Origin: Actinomycetota bacterium
GTDB taxonomy: Bacteria; Actinomycetota; Acidimicrobiia; IMCC26256; PALSA-610
DNA length: 64,000 bases
Assembly: GCA_005773635.1 (NCBI GenBank)
Contig: SXHN01000046.1
Coordinates: 1-64,000, forward strand
Direction of reading: 5' to 3'
Shown: positions 9,802 to 19,744 of the stretch, piece by piece
How the letters are laid out: each line of letters opens with the position of its first letter
How positions within the stretch are numbered: position 1 is the stretch's first letter
The notes under the pieces: model-generated
The model's input: the letters and a program-made list of their open reading frames with translations, nothing else
Told to the model about the DNA's origin: nothing
Databases searched by the model: none
Position numbers and translations under genes: made by a program

Positions 9802-9856
9802 ACGGCATATGTCGGCATCTGACACCCCGGAAGTTGAGCTATTAGCGTTGGGGACC

Positions 9857-11383
9857 ATGACTCCCGTAGCAATCACTCGAAGCGGCGCCGTGCGCGGTAC
9901 CCAGTCCGACGCAACTAGCACCACCGGTACGCGATTCACAACCCTGTCGTTCAAGGGCATCCCATTTGCCCAAGCACCGATCAACGCACTTCGGTGGAAA
10001 CCGCCGGTTCGCGAAATCGCTTGGGAAGACGAACGAGACGCAACTGCGCACGGGCCAATCTGTTCACAAAACGACATGATGCTCGAAGCCATGATGGGCG
10101 CATCAGAAACGGTCAAGAGCGAAGACTGCTTGACCCTTAACGTCTGCACTCCGGGCCTCACCGGCAAACGTCCGGTGATGGTGTGGATTCACGGTGGCGC
10201 ATTCCAATTCGGTTCAGGTTCGACACCGTGGTACGACGGCAGTCAGTTTGTACATAACGGCGACGTCGTAGTGGTGACACTCAACTACCGGCTCGGTCCG
10301 CTCGGATTTCTGCACCTCGAAGATCTCTTCGGTTCCGAATTCGCTGGCAGTGGAAACCTTGGCGTGCTCGATCAGATCGCGGCTTTGGAGTGGGTACAAG
10401 AATCGATCGAGAGTTTCGGCGGTGACGCATCCAACGTCACGATTTTCGGTGAGTCCGCTGGTGGCGGCAGCGTTTCGACGTTGATGGGCACACCAGCCGC
10501 ACGGCCCGGCGTGTTGTTTCACAAAGTGATCGCACAAAGTGGAGCCGCCTCATGGGGGCTCACCCGAGACCAGGCGACAGCCAATACCCAACGAATCATC
10601 GACGCGCTCGGCATTCAGGCTGGTGACGTCGAAGCATTGCGCAATGCGAGCGTCGACGCGATCGTGCAGGCCAGCAGTGTCTTGGGTTTGGAAACCGCTG
10701 GGGCCACATTGCCATTCGCACCAGTCATCGACGGGACTGTGCTGCCGCAGTCACCGTTAGAAGCAGTCCGTGAAGGATCTGCACGCGGCGTCGCATTGCT
10801 CACGGGTACGAACCTCGATGAGATGACGCTGTTCAACCTCATCGACCCCGCACTCGCGAATATCGACGAAGATGGTCTCGTGATGCGAGTGTCGGCCAAG
10901 TTCGAAGACGCGCAGACCCTGGTGAAGCAGTATCGCGGCGAACGTCCAGATATTTCACTCTCCGACCTTTGGACTGTGATGTCGAGTGATGTCGTGTTTC
11001 GAATCCCGGCAATCCGTTTGGTAGAGGCGCACCTCGCACACGGGTCCGCACACATGTATCTCTTCACCTGGCCCACGCCGGTGTTCGGTGGCGCACTGAA
11101 GTCATGTCACGCAGTTGAAATCCCGTTCGTGTTCAACAATCTCGAACAACCTGGCGTCCCGATCTTTCTTGGCGACGGCCCGGAACGCCGCGATATCGCG
11201 GACCGCATGCACGCCGCTTGGATTCGTTTCGCGCATGTGAATGACCCTGGTCATGCCACCATCCCCGCATGGCCTGCGTACGACTCGGATCGGCGCGCAA
11301 CAATGGTGATCGATACGCAATGGGAGCTCCAAGACGACCCGTACGGCTCCGAACGGGTGCTCTGGGACACCTGGGCCGGATAG
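9857..11383 (+). CDS. type-B carboxylesterase
   Basis: GESAGGGSV nucleophile elbow, SEDCLTLNVCTP, HGGAFQFGSG. Confidence 0.95.
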   Translation: MTPVAITRSGAVRGTQSDATSTTGTRFTTLSFKGIPFAQAPINALRWKPPVREIAWEDERDATAHGPICSQNDMMLEAMMGASETVKSEDCLTLNVCTPGLTGKRPVMVWIHGGAFQFGSGSTPWYDGSQFVHNGDVVVVTLNYRLGPLGFLHLEDLFGSEFAGSGNLGVLDQIAALEWVQESIESFGGDASNVTIFGESAGGGSVSTLMGTPAARPGVLFHKVIAQSGAASWGLTRDQATANTQRIIDALGIQAGDVEALRNASVDAIVQASSVLGLETAGATLPFAPVIDGTVLPQSPLEAVREGSARGVALLTGTNLDEMTLFNLIDPALANIDEDGLVMRVSAKFEDAQTLVKQYRGERPDISLSDLWTVMSSDVVFRIPAIRLVEAHLAHGSAHMYLFTWPTPVFGGALKSCHAVEIPFVFNNLEQPGVPIFLGDGPERRDIADRMHAAWIRFAHVNDPGHATIPAWPAYDSDRRATMVIDTQWELQDDPYGSERVLWDTWAG

Positions 11384-11428
11384 AAATTGCCACTTGGGTA
11401 GCAGCGGCTGAGGGCCGACAACCTCTCG

Positions 11429-12307
11429 GTGACGACTGATCTCACCGCGCTTCCACCCGAACGCCTCGGCCAACTACTTCGCAATGCCCGCCGACATGTT
11501 TCGCTCAGCCGCAGACGGGCTGCCAACATGGCCGCGATTAGCAGCGCAACGCTCATCGCCATCGAACGAGGATGGGAAACTCCCGGCCAAACCACGCTGG
11601 CAGCCCTACTCAGCACCTACGGCACAAGCGCCGAACAGATCCTTCCGCCGCGTACGCCCTTGACTATTGACGGCAAATTGGTCGCGCTCGCGCACGACTC
11701 AACCGCACACGTCGCAGCTTCAAGCGCACGCGACGATTTGTTGCATGGCTATATCAAACTCGTAACCGAGGCCCGCGACACCGGATCGCTCGACACGCTG
11801 TCGCTTCGCTCCACTGACCTCCAAAGCATTGCACTCGCTCTCGGCACCGATGACGCAATTCTGGTCGAACGCATCGCCGCGCTCCTCGATTGCAGCCTCG
11901 AAGAGGCTGTATCCATTGGTCGTTTGCTCCGTACCTTTGCAGGGCCGATACTCGGCGTCGCATTCAGTGTCACGGTGATCGGCGGCAGCATTTTGGCCGG
12001 CAACACCTCGGGCGCCCAACTCTTGCCCGCATCCGCCGACACGCCGCCCGCGCCAATTGTGGCTGCAGAGTTCGGCGCTACAACACCCGAAACCACGACT
12101 TCTGAGACCACAACTTTGGGCATTTCTTCGACGACGACGCAGCCACGGCACGCGACCTCAGTTGAATCCCTTCCGGGTGAATCCCACGCAGCAACGGTGA
12201 CGTCCGCGGCGGCGGTGCTATCCGCGCCGGACAGTACAACGACGACGCAAACTCCCGACATTGGTCTCCTTCCCGGCGAAACACCAACGCTGATTTTCGA
12301 GGGGTAA
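11429..12307 (+). CDS. HTH (XRE-like)-TM-Thr-rich membrane protein
   Basis: N-terminal HTH (LGQLLRNARRHVSLSRRRAANMAAISSATLIAIERG), TM (ILGVAFSVTVIGGSILAG), Thr/Ser-rich tail. Confidence 0.65.
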   Translation: MTTDLTALPPERLGQLLRNARRHVSLSRRRAANMAAISSATLIAIERGWETPGQTTLAALLSTYGTSAEQILPPRTPLTIDGKLVALAHDSTAHVAASSARDDLLHGYIKLVTEARDTGSLDTLSLRSTDLQSIALALGTDDAILVERIAALLDCSLEEAVSIGRLLRTFAGPILGVAFSVTVIGGSILAGNTSGAQLLPASADTPPAPIVAAEFGATTPETTTSETTTLGISSTTTQPRHATSVESLPGESHAATVTSAAAVLSAPDSTTTTQTPDIGLLPGETPTLIFEG

Positions 12308-14275
12308 CTAGACGGGCCGAGCGTGCCACGATTTCTCGTGTACAAACGCTTTGATCCCCGCGGTTCCCATCGACACGCCGAGGCCTGAATGTCGGCGGCC
12401 TGCCCACGGCAAACGTGTCGTTGTTCGGTCAGAGCAATTCCAATAGACCGTCCCAACATCGAGGCGCGAAAGAAATCGCTCGGCCCGAACGCGTTCGCGA
12501 GTGAAGATTGAACCGGTAAGCCCAAACTCGGAGTCATGAAAGTGTGCGAGTGCGGCATCATCATCTGCGACGCGCATCAGCGCAATGATGGGGCCAAAGC
12601 TCTCCTCGCGCATCACCGCGGCCGTGTGATCGACATCGACGATCACGGTGACAGGGAACCAGTTTCCTGGACCATCAGGTCGTTGCCCACCCAGCAGTAC
12701 GCGGCCGCCTTTCGAAACTGCATCTTCGACTTGGGCTGCCAGCAGGGCCGGTTGCTCAGCGCGGGCCAATGCTCCCATGTTGGTGGCGCTATCCAATGGG
12801 TCGCCAGGAATCCATGTGGCCGCCGCAGCTACGAACGCGGCAAGGAACTGCTCCCAAATGTGCTCGTGCACATAGACCCGCTCAATCGCGCAACAGGATT
12901 GGCCCGCGTGATACAGCGCGCCTTCAACAACCGCGGGAGCGACGGCGTCAACGTCGACGTCGTCGCACACGTACGCGGCATCTTTGCCGCCAAGCTCGAG
13001 TTGTACCGGCACGAGTCGGTCCGCGGCTGCCTTGGCGATCGCGCGCCCCGTTGGATATGAACCAGTGAAGCCAACAAGGTCGACTCCACTTGTCACGAGC
13101 GCCGCACCCGTCGCACCGCCACCAGTCACACACTGCAATACGTCTGCGGGTATCCCAGACCGGTGCGCAAGATCAACAATGTGAAGCCCGGTCATAGTTG
13201 CGAGTTCCGACGGTTTGTACAACACTGTGTTACCCGTCAGCAACGCCGGGACCAGCGAATTCAACCCCACAAAATATGGGTAGTTCCATGCGCTGATGTG
13301 AGCCACGACGCCCCTGGGCTCATACGTGATGCGCTCTTCAAGATCCGCTTCGATTCGCACTTTCTGCGGTTCGACGACGCCAGCACAATGATCGAGGTAG
13401 TAATCGATACGCTCGCCCACCGCATTGAGTTCGTTGCGCGAATGAGCAATAGCTTTGCCTGTCTCTGCGGTCATGATCTGCGCGGAGGTCTCAGCGTGTT
13501 CGGCAATTTGGTCTCGCCAACGCGCAACAGTGGCAGCGCGTTGCTCGTACGACCGGCCAGCCCACGCGGGCTGAGCGGAACGAGCCCGTTTGAGCTTTGC
13601 CGCAATTTCCACTTCGTCCGCGACTTCTACCGTGCGGATTTCTTCGCCCGTCGCCGGGTTGCGAATCGACATCGTCTTCGAGACTTGGGCGTGAGTTGCA
13701 ACCACGATCGGCACAGTCGCAACCGCAGGCACCTTCGGCACAGCACGCTGGCCAGCCGACGGACCCGACCCAGCCGACTCCGCGGTGTCGCTCAAGAGCT
13801 CTTTCCATCGATTCTCCTTGTGGCCGGGTCGTCGCGCCAGCATCACCACAAATTCTCGGCGAGCAAGATCGTCCAGTACCACCTCTACATCCTGGGTACT
13901 CGAAAAGCCATGCAGCCGCTCACAGCGTTGCTTCAACTCGCCCACGGTTTGTTCGCCACGCAACATCAATACACACACGACTGCCTGCGCCGGTCTGTCA
14001 AGATCGAACACTTCATGCGCGCGATGACGAAACTTGATGGCGCGTTCACCCGCGGCCTTGTTGCGAGTCACGAGTTCGAGCTCACGCAATTCGTCCAAGG
14101 CGTGCTGCACCGTCGCTTCGGTCAAATCAACGACTGGTTCACGATTCGTAGTCTGGTTGCAGGCAACGCGCACCGCGTTCAACGACAACGGATACTGATC
14201 GGGGGTTGTCACCGATTTCTCCATCAGCGCCCCCAAAACTCGAGATTGCGTTGCCGTCAACGAAATTGGAAGCAT
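12308..14275 (-). CDS. fusion ORF: N-terminal DUF480/YceH-like domain plus C-terminal aldehyde dehydrogenase
   Basis: LTATQSRVLGALMEKSVTTPDQYPLSLNAVRVACNQTTNREPVV (YceH) then MSIRNPATGEEIRTV...LELGGKDAAYVCDD...GQSCCA (ALDH), no stop between. Confidence 0.85.
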   Translation of the reverse strand: MLPISLTATQSRVLGALMEKSVTTPDQYPLSLNAVRVACNQTTNREPVVDLTEATVQHALDELRELELVTRNKAAGERAIKFRHRAHEVFDLDRPAQAVVCVLMLRGEQTVGELKQRCERLHGFSSTQDVEVVLDDLARREFVVMLARRPGHKENRWKELLSDTAESAGSGPSAGQRAVPKVPAVATVPIVVATHAQVSKTMSIRNPATGEEIRTVEVADEVEIAAKLKRARSAQPAWAGRSYEQRAATVARWRDQIAEHAETSAQIMTAETGKAIAHSRNELNAVGERIDYYLDHCAGVVEPQKVRIEADLEERITYEPRGVVAHISAWNYPYFVGLNSLVPALLTGNTVLYKPSELATMTGLHIVDLAHRSGIPADVLQCVTGGGATGAALVTSGVDLVGFTGSYPTGRAIAKAAADRLVPVQLELGGKDAAYVCDDVDVDAVAPAVVEGALYHAGQSCCAIERVYVHEHIWEQFLAAFVAAAATWIPGDPLDSATNMGALARAEQPALLAAQVEDAVSKGGRVLLGGQRPDGPGNWFPVTVIVDVDHTAAVMREESFGPIIALMRVADDDAALAHFHDSEFGLTGSIFTRERVRAERFLSRLDVGTVYWNCSDRTTTRLPWAGRRHSGLGVSMGTAGIKAFVHEKSWHARPV

Positions 14276-14307
14276 GGTAAGCAAAGCTATCTGGATATTG
14301 TGAGGCA

Positions 14308-14967
14308 ATGACCGACGAGCAGTATCGCCAACACCGCTTCTCCCCTCCTGCTGGGTCAACAACTATCTTGTTGGTGCGTCATGGCGAGTCCGCACCCGCA
14401 GACGCGACCGTTCCATTCCCGCTGGTCGACGGTCACGGCGATCCGGAATTACATCCGCAGGGCCGAATCCAAGCCGATCGCGTCGCACAGCGGCTTGCGC
14501 ATGAGCCTATCGACGCGATCTACGTCACCACGCTGCGCCGCACCCACGAAACGGCCGCTCCCCTCGCGGCCCTGCTTGGCATCACACCAATCGTCGAACG
14601 CGATCTGCGTGAAGTTCACCTCGGAGAATGGGAAGGTGGAGTCATCCGCATCAAAGCGGCCGCTGGCGACCCCCTATTTCAAGTGATGTATGAACAGCAA
14701 CGTTGGGATGTGATCCCAGGCGCGGAGCCAATGGAGGCCTTCGAAGCTCGCGTGCTAGCGGGGCTTCGGCGCATAGCGGCTGCACACCCTGACCAACGTG
14801 TCGTCGCTGTTGTCCACGGCGGCGTCATCGGCCAGATCCTTTCGAGCGCCACTCGTGCATCGGGCTTCGCATTCGAAGGCGCAGACAATGCATCGATTAG
14901 CGAGGTTGTGGTCCACGGCGAGCGCATTATCGTGCGACGTTTCAACGACACTGTTCATCTGCACTAG
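14308..14967 (+). CDS. histidine phosphatase family protein
   Basis: LVRHGESAPAD... and VVAVVHGGVIGQIL. Confidence 0.92.
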   Translation: MTDEQYRQHRFSPPAGSTTILLVRHGESAPADATVPFPLVDGHGDPELHPQGRIQADRVAQRLAHEPIDAIYVTTLRRTHETAAPLAALLGITPIVERDLREVHLGEWEGGVIRIKAAAGDPLFQVMYEQQRWDVIPGAEPMEAFEARVLAGLRRIAAAHPDQRVVAVVHGGVIGQILSSATRASGFAFEGADNASISEVVVHGERIIVRRFNDTVHLH

Positions 14968-14986
14968 CTCGTGGCGAGCACCTTAA

Positions 14987-15622
14987 TCAGTCTGCAGAGC
15001 TCTGCAATTGCAGCGCAAACTGGGACAAGGTTGAAACCAGCATCTCAGTGTGCTCCACAAAGCCACAAGCATTGCGCGAGGCGCCCTGCCACATCGGACT
15101 GTTTCCACGAATGCGCGGCGGTAGCTCGATCTGTACTCCCGCGCCGCGCGTCTCGTTGACTGGATTGCGAGGGTGTACACCGCGGTAGCTCGCGGGTATC
15201 TCTTCAAGTTGCGAAATGAACTGGTAGTGATCACCCATCGAACTTGTCAAGTGAACTCCAAGTTGCTTTGCGATGTCACGTCGACTGCCGCCGATCATTG
15301 ACGTCGTCCAACGCTGATCCGAGTCACGCATACCTCCGTAACCATGCAGCGAAATCGCGATATCAACGTGCGCACAAAACGCCGCCAGCCGCGCAGACTG
15401 CTCGGTTACGTACCGATGCGATGGCACGTGCCATTGCAGATCGTGGGGTTGAACAACGCAGTACAACGATGCGTTACTCCGCAGCGCGACTTCACGCGCG
15501 ATTTCATACGTTCCCGCTTCCAACCCACCGTGAATCGCAAGAATCCCGACGGCAGAGCTGCGCAGTTCGCAATATTCAACAACCCCTGCAGTCGCGAGTA
15601 GTTCGTCGAGCACGCCGTTCAA
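14987..15622 (-). CDS. poly-gamma-glutamate hydrolase family protein
   Basis: ILAIHGGLEAGTYEIAREVA, ISLHGYGGM. Confidence 0.75.
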   Translation of the reverse strand: MNGVLDELLATAGVVEYCELRSSAVGILAIHGGLEAGTYEIAREVALRSNASLYCVVQPHDLQWHVPSHRYVTEQSARLAAFCAHVDIAISLHGYGGMRDSDQRWTTSMIGGSRRDIAKQLGVHLTSSMGDHYQFISQLEEIPASYRGVHPRNPVNETRGAGVQIELPPRIRGNSPMWQGASRNACGFVEHTEMLVSTLSQFALQLQSSAD

Positions 15623-16437
15623 TCTCCAGAGAACTTGGGTTCGCGTTTTTCCATGAACGCCATCATTGCTTCGCCCAGATCATTCGATGGTAGAAACGCC
15701 GAGTTCCACACCGCAACGTAGTCAAGACCCTGTTGAATTGTCATCGAGTCGCCGGCACGCAACACTGCTTTACTTCCCTGCACAGCAAGAGGAGAGTTCG
15801 CCGCGATTTCCGAAGCCATTTCATGCGCCGCGGCAATGGTGGCATCGCGGTCGACGCAGACGCGATTGACGAGGCCGATCGCCTCGGCTCGCACCACGTC
15901 AATGTCTTTGCCCGTGTACACGAGTTCGGCCAGATGTCCGGCGGTCACGATCTTCGGAAGTCGCTGCAACGTGCCGACATCGGCAGTGATGGCCACCTTG
16001 GTCTCGCGCACACTGAACTTTGCATCTGCGGCGCCCAAACGGATATCAGCGGCACAAATCAAATCGATGCCGCCGCCTATGCAATACCCGTGGATCGCAG
16101 CAATGACCGGCACCGGGCAATCGGCAACCGCGGTGATGGAATCCTGGAGCCGTTTAACCTCTGAGTACATCCGCCGCCGCGTCGTCGCCTGGCTCTCACC
16201 GCTTTGGCGGGCAGTTGTGCCCCCCATTGCTTTCAGGTCGAGCCCGACCGTGAAATGAGGGCCATTGGCCGCAATGACAATCGCACGGACGTCGGCGTCA
16301 ACCAGAGCATCAATCGCCGTGGGAAGGTCGTCCCAAAACGCGGGCCCCATCGCATTGCGTTTGGCTTCATTGTCCAGCCACAGCGTGCCGACGTGTTCGC
16401 GAGTTTCAATCGTGAGGACTGCGGATTCGAAGGTCAT
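15619..16437 (-). CDS. enoyl-CoA hydratase/isomerase (crotonase)
   Basis: PVIAAIHGYCIGGGIDLICAADIRLGAADAKFSVRETKV. Confidence 0.95.
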   Translation of the reverse strand: MTFESAVLTIETREHVGTLWLDNEAKRNAMGPAFWDDLPTAIDALVDADVRAIVIAANGPHFTVGLDLKAMGGTTARQSGESQATTRRRMYSEVKRLQDSITAVADCPVPVIAAIHGYCIGGGIDLICAADIRLGAADAKFSVRETKVAITADVGTLQRLPKIVTAGHLAELVYTGKDIDVVRAEAIGLVNRVCVDRDATIAAAHEMASEIAANSPLAVQGSKAVLRAGDSMTIQQGLDYVAVWNSAFLPSNDLGEAMMAFMEKREPKFSGD

Positions 16438-16463
16438 GGACTGCGAGCGTACTGTGGATCGCT

Positions 16464-17570
16464 ATGACGCAGATCGAAGTCGAAATCGACTCCATATTGG
16501 CGAACTCGAAGCGGTCGTTTGGCGACCAATCGCACGCCACAGGGCGTGGCGGTGATGCCGTATTCACCTGGGACTATGAACGATCACGCGACGGCCTCAG
16601 CCGACTCTACGAGAAGGCGAAACGCACCCAGTGGAACGCCACAGATCTTGACTGGTCCATCGACGTCGACGTCGAGAAGATGGCAAATCAAATGGCCGAA
16701 CTCGCTGGCGGTCCGGGCGCTGGACGTTCCATTATGGCAGACATCGATGGCTCGCCGGTCGCGAGTTGGGGTGTCAAAGAATGGAGTGAATTTCGCATCG
16801 AAACCTTGAATTGGCGACTGTCCCAGTTCCTACATGGCGAACAGGGCGCCTTGGTGTGTACCGCAAAAATCGTCGAAACCGTGCCATGGATTGATGCGAA
16901 GTATTACGCATCAACGCAAGTAATGGACGAAGCCCGCCACGTCGAGGTATTCGCCCGCTATCTCGACACGAAACTCACGGGCCACTACCCCGTCAACCCC
17001 GAACTCCAATTGCTGATCGATGATGTACTGCGCGATAACCGCTGGGACATCACGTACATGGGCATGCAGATCATGATTGAAGGCCTCGCACTCGCGGCAT
17101 TCGGCTTTATGCACATGTTCACCGAAGAGCCGCTACTCAAACAATTGCTGCGCTACGTCATGGCTGATGAAGCTCGCCACGTTGCATTTGGAACACTCTC
17201 GTTGCAGGAGTACTACCAAGAGTTGTCGGGATCTGAAATTCGTGAACGCCAGGAGTTCGCGTTCGAAGCTGCTTTGCGCATGCGCGATCGACTACTCATG
17301 GTGCAAGTCTGGGAGCACTTCGACGTACCCCAAGCAGTCATTCGCGAATTTCTGGTGCGCCTTCGCCAAGGCCAAGCGTGGTTTCAAGCCCCGTTATTTT
17401 CGAAAATCGTTCCCAACTGTAAGAAGCTCGGGTTACTCGACGCCGGCGACGGATGGCTGCGCCAGCGGTTTACCGAAATCGGCGTGATTGAGTATGAAGA
17501 CCACGGCGACGCTCAACTCGATGTTGAGTTGCTCGACGCGGTGACAGCCGACCGACTCGCGGCGCAATGA
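16464..17570 (+). CDS. ferritin-like / R2-like diiron protein
   Basis: Two DEARHVE/DEARHVAF diiron motifs plus GEQGAL. Confidence 0.85.
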   Translation: MTQIEVEIDSILANSKRSFGDQSHATGRGGDAVFTWDYERSRDGLSRLYEKAKRTQWNATDLDWSIDVDVEKMANQMAELAGGPGAGRSIMADIDGSPVASWGVKEWSEFRIETLNWRLSQFLHGEQGALVCTAKIVETVPWIDAKYYASTQVMDEARHVEVFARYLDTKLTGHYPVNPELQLLIDDVLRDNRWDITYMGMQIMIEGLALAAFGFMHMFTEEPLLKQLLRYVMADEARHVAFGTLSLQEYYQELSGSEIRERQEFAFEAALRMRDRLLMVQVWEHFDVPQAVIREFLVRLRQGQAWFQAPLFSKIVPNCKKLGLLDAGDGWLRQRFTEIGVIEYEDHGDAQLDVELLDAVTADRLAAQ

Positions 17571-18244
17571 GCGACATCAACGACACTCGTGTCGACCCTG
17601 ACGCCGACCTGGCCGCCCGCATCGCTACGGCTGCTTCGCTACGCAATTTCGCGCACGCGTTCGTTACGTTCGATGCTCCGCTCGCAGTAATTCACAGCGC
17701 TGGGGTGTGGGCCGACGAACAGACCGAACTTTGGGCGCAGGGCACACGCCGAGATCGTTTGGCAATGATGCGAGCCGCGCGCGAACGAGCAATCGCAAAC
17801 GGCAACGCCAATGCGGGCTTGATGACGGGCGGCGCCGGATTTGAAGACCGGGCGGTGGCCGGAAAGGCCAACCCTTCCGGAGTCGATATTCGAGTGCGCG
17901 AACTTGGCGAAGTTTGTTCGGCCGACGTGATGTTTCACAAAGCGAACGAGGGCCCGCCGGGCCGCGCCCACGGCGGCATCGTCTCGGCGGTCTTTGACGA
18001 CGTCACTGGATACGTCATCGGCCGCCTGGCAAAACCGGCGTTCACCGGTGAACTCACCGTTCGGCTTGTCGCTCCAGTGCCGCTCGACACTCCGTTGCTG
18101 TTTCGCACTTGGCTCGACCGCGAAGAGGGACGCAAACTCCATATTCACGCCGAGGCTCTCGACGGCGCTCACGTGGTTGCGACCTGCAAAGCGATCTACA
18201 TCACCGTCGACCCTGCGTTGTTTGGCACGTCCGCGGATATCTAG
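17567..18244 (+). CDS. PaaI-type hotdog thioesterase
   Basis: GRAHGGIVSAVFDDVTGYVIGRLAKPAFTGELTVRLVAPVPLDTPL; 4-bp overlap with upstream gene. Confidence 0.85.
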   Translation: MSDINDTRVDPDADLAARIATAASLRNFAHAFVTFDAPLAVIHSAGVWADEQTELWAQGTRRDRLAMMRAARERAIANGNANAGLMTGGAGFEDRAVAGKANPSGVDIRVRELGEVCSADVMFHKANEGPPGRAHGGIVSAVFDDVTGYVIGRLAKPAFTGELTVRLVAPVPLDTPLLFRTWLDREEGRKLHIHAEALDGAHVVATCKAIYITVDPALFGTSADI

Positions 18245-18312
18245 CTGAAATCTCGCTGACATCACCAACTTCCGATCAGTCAACCGCGCACCTGATCTGC
18301 TGAGATCGTGGC

Positions 18313-18645
18313 ATGACGATCATCAAAATCAACGCGATCACGGTACCTGAAGACTCGGGCGACGAGCTCGCACAGCGATTTGCTGCCCGTGCCGGCGCGG
18401 TCGATGGACAAGATGGTTTCGAGGGCTTCGAACTGTTGCAACCTACCGATGGTCGCAACCAGTGGCTTGTAGTCACACGCTGGCGCGATGACGCCGCGTT
18501 CCAAGCCTGGATCGCATCGCCGTCGTTCGCGCACGGCCACGCCGGCGCAACAAAGCCTGCGAATACTCCCCACACCGCGCCGGTTTCCGTCGCCTCGGAA
18601 CTGTGGTCGTACGAAGTTGCGGTCACGGCCGCGGCCCCACGGTAA
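18313..18645 (+). CDS. antibiotic biosynthesis monooxygenase (ABM) / heme-degrading monooxygenase-like protein
   Basis: GFEGFELLQPTDGRNQWLVVTRWRDDAAFQAWIASPSF. Confidence 0.85.
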   Translation: MTIIKINAITVPEDSGDELAQRFAARAGAVDGQDGFEGFELLQPTDGRNQWLVVTRWRDDAAFQAWIASPSFAHGHAGATKPANTPHTAPVSVASELWSYEVAVTAAAPR

Positions 18646-18755
18646 AGGCTCCACTCCTAGACCGGAAATCCTCGCTCCCGCGTGCGTGAGCGCTCGTGGT
18701 CACGGCGAGTTAATGCCGTTTCGTAACCCCGCGCGGCCCCGTTATCGGGCTCCAA

Positions 18756-19643
18756 TTACAACGACAACGAATTGACCAGATCGGCGGCGCGCCGCGCGTC
18801 GTCGGCGTCAGCAGTGGTAGCCACCAGAATGAATTCGTCGAGGCCCGTATCGGCCACAGCCTTCAGAGCGTCGCGCATCGCGCTCGCTGTCGAAAGCCTT
18901 TGCAGGCCCGCAAGCGAGCGCGCCACATCGTCGCCGAAGATGCGCAAATAGTTGAAGGCATAATCGCTGAGCCGTTCACTGGCATCGGATCGCAGGGAAA
19001 ACCATGCGCTGCTCTGTAACCACGGCAGGCCAGTGCGCCCGGCGTTGGCCCATTGCGCCGAAAAGGCTGCCGACGCGTCGCGGATCGCCGCGGCATCGCA
19101 ACTCATGTCAAAGCCCGCAATCCCTGCCGCCCACTGCGCAGCGCGAGCCATCGACTTGGGACCCATTGATCCGGTGAGCAATCGCGGCCCACCTGGTTGC
19201 ACTGGTGGTGGCCCAATCGGACCCACCCCCTCAACGGCCACCTCGCCTGCCCACACCTTGCGCATCACCGCAATCTGATCGTCGAGGCGCTGGTGACGGC
19301 GTTCGAATGGCGCTCCGAGTGCTCGATAATCCTCGTCACGGCCCCCCACCCCGACGCCAAGGGTGAGGCGCCCTCCCGAAAGCACATCGATCGTGGCTGC
19401 TTGTTTGGCGACGTACACCGGCGGATGCATCGGCGTGACTGATACTGATGCCATCAGTTCGATGCGTGATGTCACGGCCGCCGCTCCGGCGAGCAGGGCC
19501 ATCATTTCTTGGTTTGGATAGGCGATCCGCTCCCCGACTCCAAGGATCGAAAACGGTCCATCATCAGCGACCCGCATCCACTCCAAGATCGTGGCCCGAT
19601 CCAATCCAGCAACCATCGAGGGCAACGCCAACCCAATCTTCAT
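18756..19643 (-). CDS. LLM-class (F420-dependent) oxidoreductase
   Basis: MKIGLALPSMVAGLDRATILEWMRVADD...LTLGVGVGGRDEDYRALG. Confidence 0.92.
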   Translation of the reverse strand: MKIGLALPSMVAGLDRATILEWMRVADDGPFSILGVGERIAYPNQEMMALLAGAAAVTSRIELMASVSVTPMHPPVYVAKQAATIDVLSGGRLTLGVGVGGRDEDYRALGAPFERRHQRLDDQIAVMRKVWAGEVAVEGVGPIGPPPVQPGGPRLLTGSMGPKSMARAAQWAAGIAGFDMSCDAAAIRDASAAFSAQWANAGRTGLPWLQSSAWFSLRSDASERLSDYAFNYLRIFGDDVARSLAGLQRLSTASAMRDALKAVADTGLDEFILVATTADADDARRAADLVNSLSL

Positions 19644-19664
19644 AATCGCCGACACTATTGCGTA

Positions 19665-19703
19665 CGCCCGCCGGACGAAGTAGGCGAAACACCAGCGGTA
19701 GCG
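19665..19703 (-). repeat. 39-bp repeat copy A (CGCCCGCCGGACGAAGTAGGCGAAAC..CAGCGGTAGCG)
   Basis: About 38/39 identity to 19752-19790. Confidence 0.85.
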
Positions 19704-19744
19704 CAGCAGCCCAGGAGCGAGGAACGAGCAACATGGGTGCGTAG

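Noticed and set aside
13163-14311. 382-aa plus-strand ORF
   Set aside because: Antisense to the DUF480-ALDH ORF; no recognisable domain.
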